This document shows positions 15,774-22,633 of a DNA stretch of 24,807 bases, in pieces. A program made the translations under genes and the position numbers. Below the pieces are notes generated by a model that had not been told where the DNA came from, did not search any database, and was given only the letters and a program-made list of their open reading frames with translations. The stretch is from an uncultured Blautia sp. (lineage in GTDB: Bacteria > Bacillota > Clostridia > Lachnospirales > Lachnospiraceae), in contig URHH01000031.1 of NCBI GenBank assembly GCA_900547615.1, positions 1 to 24,807 of the forward strand, written 5' to 3'. Positions within the stretch are counted from its first letter, which is position 1. Every line of letters begins with the position of its first letter.

Positions 15774-16880
15774 TCAGCCAATCACATATTTGATTTTCAG
15801 ACGGTTTAATGACGACTGATAACTTAAATAATTATCCCTTTGCAATCTGCCTACAACAATCCCTGGCAAAATATTAATTTCTGAAGCAAATTTTTGAATC
15901 CCTTCCGCAGTAAAGCCCTTTGGATTCATTTCCACAAACGCATTATAATCCTTGCTGGGAATTAATGTATTTTGAGAAAATATGTCTGCCTCCACTTCCA
16001 GTCTTTGAATTAAATCGTCTGTTTCAAAGCCTGTTTTGTTCTTTTCACTTACCAGCAACACCTTGATTCTCTGCTGTAATACATGACCAAGCTCGTGAAA
16101 CAGAGCAAACCAAAAAGTGTCCGCATATTTTCTTCTGTCGTTTAATGCCAGAATAACCTTTTCTTTTCCCAGCCATTTTACAGCTCCATTTACCCCACAG
16201 TTTTTTAAATTTGGAAGTAATACGAGAGCCACGCCACAGCTTGCCAATATTTTTTTTAGCTTTGGATAAAAGACAACCGGATCTTGAACTGTCATACTTC
16301 GAATTTCCGGAATCGTTTCTACCAACTTTTTTCTGTCAAAAGGTTCTACTGCGCTCTGTGTTCCAATATTAATTGCTGTCTGCACCCAGGCATTGGCATT
16401 AATTACATTTACATCTGTCACTTCAGCTACGCTTGTTTTGTATTGCACTAAAAAATCTCTTTGATTCAGTACACTAAGAGACGAAACTTTAAAATATTTT
16501 TGAAGTTCCTGCACTTTTTCCGATGACGTTTGTTTTGCTTTGACTACCCCCAGTTCCACCCAGAATTTATAATCAAGTTTTCTTACAAGGTCACATTCCG
16601 TATCTATTCTTCTCTGCTTTTCAATTTCTATTTTCTTTTCGATATATTTTTGATTTAAATTCAGCCACATTTTTGTTGATGTTCCAAATACAGTAGAAAG
16701 TTTTAAAACCATCTCTTCTGTCAGATTAATTCGACCATGTACCAGATCACTTACATATTTAGGTGTAGTCTGGAGACGTTTTGCCAGTTCTTCCTGTGTA
16801 ATCCCCTGTTCATCAATATAATCTTTCACATAATACCCGGGATGGAACGCTATCAACTCCTGATATTCCATTTTATTCAT
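15774..16880 (-). CDS. HigA-type antitoxin fused to ImmA/IrrE metallopeptidase domain
   Basis: A 368-residue protein. Residues about 10-75 are a HigA/XRE helix-turn-helix (ITQEELAKRLQTTPKYVSDLVHGR, 27-50). The C-terminal half is an ImmA/IrrE (COG2856) zinc peptidase-like domain with HELGH (262-266) and a downstream Glu297 in EVEADIFSQ as the likely third ligand. Such fusions are antitoxins or regulators that repress their own promoter. A start 8 codons upstream (16904) is open, but it has no ribosome site, and GGGAGG inside that extension is placed for the ATG at 16880. That start overlaps the toxin-remnant stop by 8 bases, the usual toxin-antitoxin coupling. The gene looks AT-richer than its neighbours, which suggests transfer. 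Confidence 0.88.
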   Translation of the reverse strand: MNKMEYQELIAFHPGYYVKDYIDEQGITQEELAKRLQTTPKYVSDLVHGRINLTEEMVLKLSTVFGTSTKMWLNLNQKYIEKKIEIEKQRRIDTECDLVRKLDYKFWVELGVVKAKQTSSEKVQELQKYFKVSSLSVLNQRDFLVQYKTSVAEVTDVNVINANAWVQTAINIGTQSAVEPFDRKKLVETIPEIRSMTVQDPVVFYPKLKKILASCGVALVLLPNLKNCGVNGAVKWLGKEKVILALNDRRKYADTFWFALFHELGHVLQQRIKVLLVSEKNKTGFETDDLIQRLEVEADIFSQNTLIPSKDYNAFVEMNPKGFTAEGIQKFASEINILPGIVVGRLQRDNYLSYQSSLNRLKIKYVIG

Positions 16881-17067
16881 AGTGATTAGATACCTCCCAT
16901 GCAATGATTACTTTTGTTGAGTTATAGACAACATTTCTATCTTTTTCCTTCCATTCATTTCCATCGGCATCTACTGGAACAATAAGCAGGCGATACCCTG
17001 ATTTTCTTCCTGCAATATCTAACGCATACTGTCCTTCTCTTTTTCCCTGCAAAGGATCTTTATACAA
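16873..17067 (-). pseudogene. RelE/HigB-type toxin remnant, N-terminal half missing
   Basis: An open frame of 64 codons from a TTG resembles the C-terminal half of RelE/ParE-family toxins paired with HigA-ImmA: PLQGKREGQYALDI (5-18), RLLIVPVD (26-33) and the ending KVIIAWEVSNHYE. Full-length members are about 110 residues, so about 50 N-terminal residues are absent. No matching N-terminal sequence is present upstream in any minus-strand frame before the promoter. A perfect AAGGAGG (17071-17077) lies only 3 bases before the TTG, too close for good initiation. This suggests a deletion just after the original start codon. It could still be expressed as a short peptide, but catalytic toxicity is doubtful. 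It overlaps the antitoxin start. Confidence 0.65.
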
Positions 17068-17111
17068 GTACCTCCTTACAAAAATAATTACCGATAAAGT
17101 AACTTTTTTTA

Positions 17112-17140
17112 ATCATACCATGTTTAATCTGGTAATTCAA
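17112..17140 (-). promoter_or_regulatory. Promoter and putative operator of the toxin remnant/HigA-ImmA/helicase unit
   Basis: -35 TTGAAT (17135-17140), extended -10 TGGTATGAT with TATGAT at 17112-17117, and a 17-base spacer. The spacer carries an inverted repeat TACCA-N9-TGGTA (17116-17134). A second, weaker repeat TTAC-N7-GTAA lies downstream, at about 17089-17103. HigA-family proteins typically bind such repeats to repress their own operon. Confidence 0.65.
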
Positions 17141-17257
17141 GAGGCAGGGTTTATTTCATATTTGCTCTTTATTCTTTCATCTGTCCTACGATACCATTTG
17201 TTGTCTCCCTGTAATTCTGTATTCATCATTTTGTACTGTTATATAAGATTCTCAAAG

Positions 17258-17283
17258 AAAAACTCCCCAGATAGACCGGGGAG
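17258..17283 (-). terminator. Terminator of lysC
   Basis: Minus-strand stem CTCCCC/GGGGAG (17263-17268 with 17278-17283), 9-base loop, followed by five T. It lies about 40 bases after the lysC stop. Confidence 0.9.
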
Positions 17284-17321
17284 CCTTCAAAAACGGTATC
17301 TAGCACATCTTTATACCTCGC

Positions 17322-18641
17322 TTAAATCTGCGTCATCACAAATATATCGTAAATCGCCTTTACCGCTGTCTCAAAATCACGGTTTTCCACACCAATGATA
17401 ATATTCAGCTCGCTAGAGCCCTGGTCGATCATTTTTACATTGACATTGGCGTGTGCCAGAGCGGAGAAAATACGTCCTGCTGTTCCTCTTGTAGAGCGCA
17501 TTCCTCTTCCCACTACTGCGATCAGCGCAAGGTCTGATTCCATCTCCACAAAATCCGGCTGAACCGCTCTGTGGATTCCTGCGATCACCTGCTGCTCTTT
17601 TTCCTCAAACTCATCCTGATGTACGTACACCGTCATCGTATCGATTCCGGAAGGAACGTGCTCAAAATTAATTCCCTGGTCTTCAAAAACCTGCAGGATT
17701 TTTCTTCCGAAGCCAATTTCACTGTTCATCATGGATTTTTCAATATTGATGGAACAGAACCCTTTCTTTCCTGCAATTCCCGTAATGGTATACTTCGGTT
17801 TTCTGCAGGTGCTTTCCACAATGAACGTTCCTTTATCTTCCGGTCTGTTTGTATTTCGGATATTGATCGGAATCCCTTCTTTTCTTACCGGAAAAATCGC
17901 TTCTTCATGAAGAACGGTTGCTCCCATATAGGAAAGTTCCCGAAGCTCTCTGTATGTGATGGTTTCAATTACTGCCGGATTTTCCACAATCCTCGGATCT
18001 GTCACAAGAAAACCGGAAACGTCCGTCCAGTTTTCATATAAATCTGCCTGGATTGCCTTTGCAACGAGAGAACCGGTCACATCAGAACCTCCTCTTGAGA
18101 AAGTTCTTACCGTCCCGTCTGCGCATGCCCCGTAAAATCCCGGAATTACAGCACATTCGCATTTTTCCAGTCTTTTTGTGAGAAGCTTATCTGTTGCCTC
18201 CATATCAAAGCTTCCGTCTTTTCGGAATCGAATGACCTCCGCCGCATCTACAAACGCGTACCCAAGATAGGCAGCCATAATTTTTCCATTGAGAAACTCT
18301 CCCCTTGAGGCTGCGTATTCCACACCGGACTGATTTTTAAAATCCTCCTGAATGGTTTTAAATTCTTCCTCCAGGGAAAGATTCAGATTCAGTCCCCGCA
18401 CAATCTCATAATACCGTTCCTTGATCGCCTTTAACTGATTGGTAAAATCCGCTCCGGAAGCAGCCGTTTCATAACAGCTGTAAAGCATATCCGTAACCTT
18501 TGTATCTCCGTCAAAGCGCTTTCCCGGAGCAGATGGCACTACATATCTTCTGCTCTTATCACTCTTTATAATTTCTCCAACCTTCTGGAACTGCTCTGCA
18601 TTCGCAAGGGAACTGCCTCCAAACTTTACCACTTTTTTCAT
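17322..18641 (-). CDS. lysC: Aspartate kinase, monofunctional
   Basis: A 439-residue enzyme. It phosphorylates aspartate to aspartyl phosphate, the first step to lysine, threonine, methionine and diaminopimelate. It shows KFGGSS (6-11), the nucleotide/substrate motif FSRGGSDVTGS (181-191), and two C-terminal ACT domains (about 286-360 and 370-439) with GINFEHVPSGID and IDQGSSELNIIIGV, which bind inhibitory amino acids. An open reading 13 codons longer is rejected because AAGGAG is correctly spaced for the ATG at 18639-18641. It is monocistronic, with its own promoter and terminator. The leader is only about 50 bases, so a lysine riboswitch is excluded. Which amino acid inhibits it is not visible. 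Confidence 0.95.
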   Translation of the reverse strand: MKKVVKFGGSSLANAEQFQKVGEIIKSDKSRRYVVPSAPGKRFDGDTKVTDMLYSCYETAASGADFTNQLKAIKERYYEIVRGLNLNLSLEEEFKTIQEDFKNQSGVEYAASRGEFLNGKIMAAYLGYAFVDAAEVIRFRKDGSFDMEATDKLLTKRLEKCECAVIPGFYGACADGTVRTFSRGGSDVTGSLVAKAIQADLYENWTDVSGFLVTDPRIVENPAVIETITYRELRELSYMGATVLHEEAIFPVRKEGIPINIRNTNRPEDKGTFIVESTCRKPKYTITGIAGKKGFCSINIEKSMMNSEIGFGRKILQVFEDQGINFEHVPSGIDTMTVYVHQDEFEEKEQQVIAGIHRAVQPDFVEMESDLALIAVVGRGMRSTRGTAGRIFSALAHANVNVKMIDQGSSELNIIIGVENRDFETAVKAIYDIFVMTQI

Positions 18642-18697
18642 TGTCATCTCTCCTTGTGTCTCACTTTTTCTCTTTATCACTATAAAGTATTTCTATT

Positions 18698-18726
18698 ATT
18701 TTATGAAATCCGGACAGATTTTTCAA
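18698..18726 (-). promoter_or_regulatory. Promoter of lysC
   Basis: -35 TTGAAA (18721-18726) and -10 TAAAAT (18698-18703), spacer 17 bases. A second weaker -10 (TATAGT) follows closer to the gene. Confidence 0.75.
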
Positions 18727-18807
18727 GCACTTCTTTTCCAATGATAAAAAAACGTGATATTACACAAGGCTTTTCCTGTTCCTTCCATTTTTCCGTACAA
18801 AACACCG

Positions 18808-18838
18808 AAAAAAGTCCGGCAGCATGCATCATGCAGCC
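18808..18838 (-). terminator. Terminator of the DUF2325 gene
   Basis: Minus-strand GGC-T-GCATG / CATGC-T-GCC stem with one T-T mismatch (18818-18838), then GGAC and six T (18808-18813). The gap before the T-run makes it moderate in strength. Confidence 0.6.
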
Positions 18839-18855
18839 ATACCATTTCCGATGAA

Positions 18856-19137
18856 TCAGGCACCGTATTCCCTCAGAATATTTTCCAGAGCAGCCGCGCT
18901 GCTTGTATGGCAGCGGCATACAGGAATTGCTTTTCTCTTTGCCTGTTCTACTGCACAGTTTACCATTTTATGGGAAACCGTACTTGTAAAAAGAATCAGA
19001 AGATCCGGCGCGCCGATCTTCTTTTTCATCGCACCTTTTTCTTTTGCAAAAACCTTCGCTTTCCACCCGTATCCTTTACAAATATCCTCATACTGACATA
19101 CCATTCTTTCATTTCCGCCTACAATCACAACGCTCAT
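18856..19137 (-). CDS. DUF2325 domain protein
   Basis: A 93-residue protein matching the DUF2325 pattern: an N-terminal strand-loop MSVVIVGGNERM (1-12), a central DLLILFTSTVSHKMVNCAVEQAKR (45-68) and the closing IPVCRCHTSSAAALENIL (71-88). The fold is probably a small Rossmann-like or dinucleotide-binding-type alpha/beta unit, and the molecular function of the family is unknown. Cys74, Cys76 and His77 near the end could bind a metal, as could nearby residues; this is inference. The annotated start 10 codons upstream is rejected because AAGGAG lies correctly before the ATG at 19135-19137. It is monocistronic with a consensus promoter and a remarkable leader containing three GTTAGC-type half-sites, which suggests tight regulation. 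Confidence 0.85.
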   Translation of the reverse strand: MSVVIVGGNERMVCQYEDICKGYGWKAKVFAKEKGAMKKKIGAPDLLILFTSTVSHKMVNCAVEQAKRKAIPVCRCHTSSAAALENILREYGA

Positions 19138-19178
19138 ATTCACCTCTCCTTTTGCTTCTGCATCCAAAAGTTTCTTAT

Positions 19179-19219
19179 CGCTAACTTCAGTTTTAAATTA
19201 TAAGTTAGCCTTCGCTAAC
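19179..19219 (-). promoter_or_regulatory. Leader element with three GTTAGC half-sites upstream of the DUF2325 gene
   Basis: Just after the predicted transcription start, the minus strand reads GTTAGC-GAAG-GCTAAC (19204-19219), a perfect 6-bp hairpin. The second arm, extended to GCTAACTT (19202-19209), can instead pair with AAGTTAGC (19180-19187) further downstream. The element is therefore either a tandem operator, with half-sites reminiscent of DtxR/IdeR boxes (AGGTTAG/CTAAC), or a two-state RNA leader. Confidence 0.5.
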
Positions 19220-19230
19220 CTTGTTTCAAC

Positions 19231-19259
19231 AATTTACCACACCTTTTCCCCTGTGTCAA
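19231..19259 (-). promoter_or_regulatory. Promoter of the DUF2325 gene
   Basis: Perfect -35 TTGACA (19254-19259) and -10 TAAATT (19231-19236), 17-base spacer. The expected start of transcription lies near 19224, leaving a leader of roughly 85 bases. Confidence 0.85.
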
Positions 19260-19294
19260 CATTTTTTTATATTTAACATTTCATGCACATACAG

Positions 19295-19975
19295 CTAATC
19301 CGGTCTTTTGAACTCTTTTACCTCACATACTGTCAAAACTCCATCTTTTACAGAAAACCTGATGTCCTGATCTCCGAAAGGCATTCCGTAAATCCGCTCC
19401 GGGTCGTTCTGGTATCCCGGTCTTGGATCCTCTTTTAAAACAGCAAGCACCGCCTCTCTTTTTTCCTGTGGGATTTTAAAAAGCAATTCTTCTGAAATGT
19501 TCACGGTCAGACTGTGTTCCTTTGTCTCTTTTGTAAAACCGCCCTCTGCGTCAGGATGACAGTCTGTCTCAACGTACGGCTTAATATCGTAGACAGGCGT
19601 TCCGTCCATAAGGTCTGCCCCTGAAATATGAAGAACCGGACCGAGTTCCTGATTCATTTCAATTTTTTCCAGTTTTACGCTGGAAAGCCCGATGGGATTT
19701 GGCCGAAAGGGGGATCGTGTGGCAAAGACGCCTTTTCGCACGTTTCCGCCAAGACGGGGCGGGCGTACTGTTGGAGACCAGCCCTTATCCGCCGCCTCCG
19801 AAAATTCCCATAAAAGCCAGATGTGGCTGAATTCTTCCAGTCCCCGGAATACATCAGGATTTCGGTACTCCGGTTCCATAACGACCATAGCCTTTAACGC
19901 CTCCACCCTTCCGCTCTGTCTGGGAATCCCGAATTTTACAGGGAAATCACTTTTTACACGGGCAATTATTTTCAT
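19295..19975 (-). CDS. trmO: tRNA (N6-threonylcarbamoyladenosine(37)-N6)-methyltransferase TrmO
   Basis: A 226-residue protein of the TrmO/TsaA/YaeB family. It adds a methyl group from AdoMet to t6A37 of certain threonine tRNAs, improving decoding of ACY codons. Family signatures are GLEEFSHIWLLWEF (45-58), VRPPRLGG (70-77), GVFATRSPFRPNPIGLSSV (82-100) and GADLMDGTPVYDIKPY (119-134). The barrel-type AdoMet domain is followed by the usual C-terminal domain (RIYGMPFGDQDIRF and on). AAGGAG precedes the ATG. It has no co-transcribed partner; a divergent promoter pair separates it from the AGCS gene. A tRNA-Thr gene is elsewhere in this window, but its anticodon loop does not prove it is the substrate. 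Confidence 0.93.
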   Translation of the reverse strand: MKIIARVKSDFPVKFGIPRQSGRVEALKAMVVMEPEYRNPDVFRGLEEFSHIWLLWEFSEAADKGWSPTVRPPRLGGNVRKGVFATRSPFRPNPIGLSSVKLEKIEMNQELGPVLHISGADLMDGTPVYDIKPYVETDCHPDAEGGFTKETKEHSLTVNISEELLFKIPQEKREAVLAVLKEDPRPGYQNDPERIYGMPFGDQDIRFSVKDGVLTVCEVKEFKRPD

Positions 19976-20021
19976 GCGCTGTTCTCCTTTTCACTTTTTT
20001 ATATACTTTTTCCATAAATCA

Positions 20022-20037
20022 TGGTATGATTATAACA
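20022..20037. promoter_or_regulatory. Overlapping divergent extended -10 promoters (trmO and AGCS symporter)
   Basis: Plus strand: TGGTATGAT (20022-20030), an extended -10 for the symporter without a good -35. Minus strand: TGTTATAAT (20029-20037), an extended -10 for trmO, also without a good -35. The two elements overlap by 2 bases, so RNA polymerase can hold only one at a time. AATCAT-GGT-ATGATT (20017-20031) is a perfect inverted repeat across the plus element. Confidence 0.55.
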
Positions 20038-20063
20038 CGTTATTGTTCTAAAGGAGAAAAAAT

Positions 20064-21446
20064 ATGTTAGAGCTGATAAAAAATATCAACGGCGCAGTGA
20101 ACAATTTTATCTGGGGTGTTCCTGCCATGATCTGTATTATCGGCGTTGGTCTTTATCTAAGTATCGGCACACGCTTTATTCAGATCCGAAAATTCCCCTA
20201 TGCAATTAAGACAACCATCGGAAGGATCTTCAGTAAAAAAGATTCCTCAGACGGCACCATGACGCCATTCCAGGCAGTCTGTACTGCCCTTGCCGCAACA
20301 GTGGGCACAGGAAACATTGCCGGAGTTGCAGGCGCTATTGCCATCGGAGGACCAGGCGCCGTATTCTGGATGTGGGTTTCCGCATTTCTCGGAATGTGCA
20401 CCAAATTTTCAGAGGTAACCCTTGCCGTCCATTTCCGTGAAAGAAATGCCCACGGCGATTATGTGGGCGGTCCCATGTACTACATAAAAAACGGACTTTC
20501 CAAAAACTGGCACTGGCTGGCTGTTCTCTTCTCCGTTTTCGGCGTCCTCACTGTTTTCGGAACAGGAAACGCCACACAGGTAAACACTATCACTACAGCC
20601 ATCAATACCGCACTTTTAAATTTCAACCTGATTTCACCGGATTCTGTCAAAACCGTAAATCTGGTACTCGGGATCGCCATTGCGGTAATCGTAGGACTTG
20701 TCCTTTTAGGGGGCGTCAAACGGATCGGAAGAGTGACAGAAAAACTCGTTCCTTTTATGGCAGTCCTCTACATCGGACTTTCTCTCGGCGTTGTTCTTTT
20801 AAATATTGAAAATGTTCCTTCTGTATTCGCCTCCATTATCCACGGAGCCTTCAATCCCTCCGCAGTAACCGGCGGTATTGTGGGAAGCTTCTTCCTCAGC
20901 ATGAAAAAAGGCGTATCAAGAGGTATTTTTTCAAATGAGGCAGGTCTTGGTACCGGCTCCATCGCACACGCCTGTGCAGATACGAAAGAGCCTGTAAAAC
21001 AGGGGCTTTTCGGTATTTTTGAAGTATTTGCAGATACGATCGTTATCTGTACACTGACTGCTCTTGTAATTCTTGTAAGCGGCGTTTCTGTTCCATATGG
21101 AGCAGACGCAGGCGCAGAACTTACGATTTCCGGATTTACCGCCACTTACGGAAACTGGGTATCCATTTTCACAGCCGTTGCCATGTGCTGCTTTGCTTTT
21201 TCCACGATCATCGGCTGGGGACTCTACGGTGCGAGATGTATTGAATTTCTTTTCTCCGTAAAAGTGATCCGCCCGTTTATGATCGTGTATTCTCTTGTTG
21301 CCATTCTTGGTGCAACTATGGATCTCGGGCTTCTCTGGAGTATTGCAGAGACCTTTAACGGACTGATGTCCATTCCAAACCTGATCGCCCTGTTCCTTCT
21401 CTCCGGAACAGTCGTAAAACTTGTAAAAGAATATTTTAATAAATAA
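20064..21446 (+). CDS. Sodium:alanine (AGCS family) amino acid symporter
   Basis: A 460-residue integral membrane protein with about ten to eleven hydrophobic segments, normal for the alanine/glycine:cation symporter family (AlsT/AgcS). Family motifs are PFQAVCTALAATVGTGNIAGVAGAI (68-92, substrate and sodium site), KFSEVTLAVHFR (114-125), GGPMYYI (135-141) and FSNEAGLGTGSIAHA (289-303). It imports alanine, glycine or a related small amino acid (possibly glutamine in some members) with sodium at the cytoplasmic membrane. AAGGAG lies 7-8 bases before the ATG. It is monocistronic, with a divergent promoter and a strong terminator. Substrate cannot be read from the sequence. Confidence 0.94.
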   Translation: MLELIKNINGAVNNFIWGVPAMICIIGVGLYLSIGTRFIQIRKFPYAIKTTIGRIFSKKDSSDGTMTPFQAVCTALAATVGTGNIAGVAGAIAIGGPGAVFWMWVSAFLGMCTKFSEVTLAVHFRERNAHGDYVGGPMYYIKNGLSKNWHWLAVLFSVFGVLTVFGTGNATQVNTITTAINTALLNFNLISPDSVKTVNLVLGIAIAVIVGLVLLGGVKRIGRVTEKLVPFMAVLYIGLSLGVVLLNIENVPSVFASIIHGAFNPSAVTGGIVGSFFLSMKKGVSRGIFSNEAGLGTGSIAHACADTKEPVKQGLFGIFEVFADTIVICTLTALVILVSGVSVPYGADAGAELTISGFTATYGNWVSIFTAVAMCCFAFSTIIGWGLYGARCIEFLFSVKVIRPFMIVYSLVAILGATMDLGLLWSIAETFNGLMSIPNLIALFLLSGTVVKLVKEYFNK

Positions 21447-21450
21447 CAGA

Positions 21451-21494
21451 AAAAGAAGAATCCTTCCGTCAGACAGAAGTGATTCTTCTTTTTT
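21451..21494 (+). terminator. Strong terminator shared by the AGCS gene and the Fe-S operon
   Basis: A 12-bp stem, AAAAGAAGAATC with GATTCTTCTTTT (21451-21462 with 21481-21492), plus inner CTTC/GAAG pairing and trailing T residues. The symmetric A/T flanks make it usable from both strands, ending both convergent transcripts. Confidence 0.9.
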
Positions 21495-21499
21495 ATGCT

Positions 21500-21832
21500 T
21501 TACTCTGCGTCTTTTCTTAAAATTTCTTTTGGAGTCTCGATTTCATTTGCAATGGTATGCTCCGTAAGTTCTGATAACAGCCTGATTTTTTTATTGATGA
21601 GAGGGCGCATACAGTTTGGTACATGTTCCTGATGTGCTCTGTGAATTGCCACACACTCTTTGCAGTTTCCATGATAACGGCATGCTTTTTTGCAGGGACA
21701 ATGATCCTTGTCCTTATATTCTTCCCGAAATTCTGATGCAAATTCTTCCTGAAGGCGAAGCCCCTCCTGTCTGTTTCCTTTGTGAAACTGTTCCATTGCT
21801 TCTTTTTCTTTGGAATTACCATCGATTATCAT
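21500..21832 (-). CDS. Small Cys/His-rich protein, last gene of the Fe-S assembly operon
   Basis: A 110-residue protein of unknown function. Six cysteines (45, 47, 51, 57, 60, 74) and four nearby histidines (54, 64, 67, 70) lie in one block, with the spacing C-x-C-x3-C-x5-C-x2-C-x13-C (DHCPCKKACRYHG, CKECVAIHR, PNCM). Such a block can hold zinc or an iron-sulfur cluster; I cannot tell which. It recalls the CNCxxxxCxRxGxCxEC-type small proteins (DUF6485-like) of clostridia, but that is a resemblance only. Helical regions flank the block. There is no signal peptide. The ATG at 21832 follows AAAGGAG by about 9 bases and lies 27 bases after the membrane-protein gene. The shared terminator follows it. 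Confidence 0.75.
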   Translation of the reverse strand: MIIDGNSKEKEAMEQFHKGNRQEGLRLQEEFASEFREEYKDKDHCPCKKACRYHGNCKECVAIHRAHQEHVPNCMRPLINKKIRLLSELTEHTIANEIETPKEILRKDAE

Positions 21833-21859
21833 TACCCAATTCTCCTTTTATGTACGTCT

Positions 21860-22624
21860 CTACTGAAGCGAAGAAATCCATTTTGCCGCATTTTCCTGGT
21901 TCAGAGAATTTTTCAGCACACATACGTAAGCCTCATCATATACAAGACCATAATTCTCTATAAATTCTTTATCTGTAATAATCACACAATCTCCATTTTC
22001 ATATCCGGCAAAGTTTTTATAAGCCTCTTCTCCCAGAACAGTTCCCATATTTTCCAGAATACCTTTTCTGCTTTCCGTCTTATACATGGTTTCCGGCATA
22101 ATTACCACATCAAGGGTTCCAGCCTGCATCTGTGTCATAAATGACATCTGCGAATAGTATTCAAGATCCTTTCCGGTCTGATCCGTAGAGAAGTTTCCAA
22201 TAACGGAAACCTGCTCATACTTGCCTTCTGCACCCAGAATTTTTCGGATTTTCTCCTGTTCTTCTGTAAAATCCTGCGCTTTTGTGTTCACTGCCGACAC
22301 CGAAAGAACCGTTTCTATTTTTGCATGCTCATACCAGCGGAATCCACCGACTACTGCAATAATTACACCAATAATCAGAATGGGAACCCACTTGTAATAC
22401 ATGAAAAAATATTCCATTTTTTTCTGAAAGCCCATTCCCTGTATCTTCTCTTTTTCCAGAAGCCGCTTCTCTTTTGCGGTCATATCCACAAGGCTTTTCT
22501 TATGTTCTTTTGGCTTTTCTTTAAGCTCTTCCTCATTCAGATACATTCTTGCAATGCTGTTCTGCGGCACTGTATTTTTTTCTTTTTCCTCTTCCCCCGT
22601 TTTTTTCTGCTTTTCCTCTGCCAT
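21860..22624 (-). CDS. Membrane-anchored protein of unknown function in the Fe-S operon
   Basis: A 254-residue protein I do not recognise. Residues 1-75 are very charged (EEKQKKTGEEEKEK and similar), predicted cytoplasmic and partly coiled. One transmembrane helix spans about 76-96 (YYKWVPILIIGVIIAVVGGF). Residues 100-254 form an alpha/beta-looking extracytoplasmic domain with strand/helix segments such as VSVIGNF, TLDVVIMPETMY and GDCVIITDKEFIENYG, slightly reminiscent of solute-binding-like domains. Its ribosome site AGGAG overlaps the smsB stop and it starts 9 bases after it, so co-translation with the Fe-S scaffold gene is very likely. A role in Fe-S metabolism is only suggested by position. 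Confidence 0.8.
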   Translation of the reverse strand: MAEEKQKKTGEEEKEKNTVPQNSIARMYLNEEELKEKPKEHKKSLVDMTAKEKRLLEKEKIQGMGFQKKMEYFFMYYKWVPILIIGVIIAVVGGFRWYEHAKIETVLSVSAVNTKAQDFTEEQEKIRKILGAEGKYEQVSVIGNFSTDQTGKDLEYYSQMSFMTQMQAGTLDVVIMPETMYKTESRKGILENMGTVLGEEAYKNFAGYENGDCVIITDKEFIENYGLVYDEAYVCVLKNSLNQENAAKWISSLQ

Positions 22625-22633
22625 GTATTTCTC

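Noticed and set aside
16881..16904. Longer start of the HigA-ImmA gene
   Set aside because: No ribosome site before it, and GGGAGG inside the extension fits the ATG at 16880.
17120..17398. Plus-strand frame of 92 codons
   Set aside because: It runs through the lysC terminator and into lysC antisense, has no ribosome site and no recognisable protein.
18642..18855. Lysine riboswitch before lysC
   Set aside because: The promoter leaves a leader of about 50 bases; no long conserved structure is visible.
18701..18919. Minus-strand frame of 72 codons between DUF2325 and lysC
   Set aside because: It overlaps the DUF2325 gene, its terminator and the lysC promoter; no supporting ribosome site.
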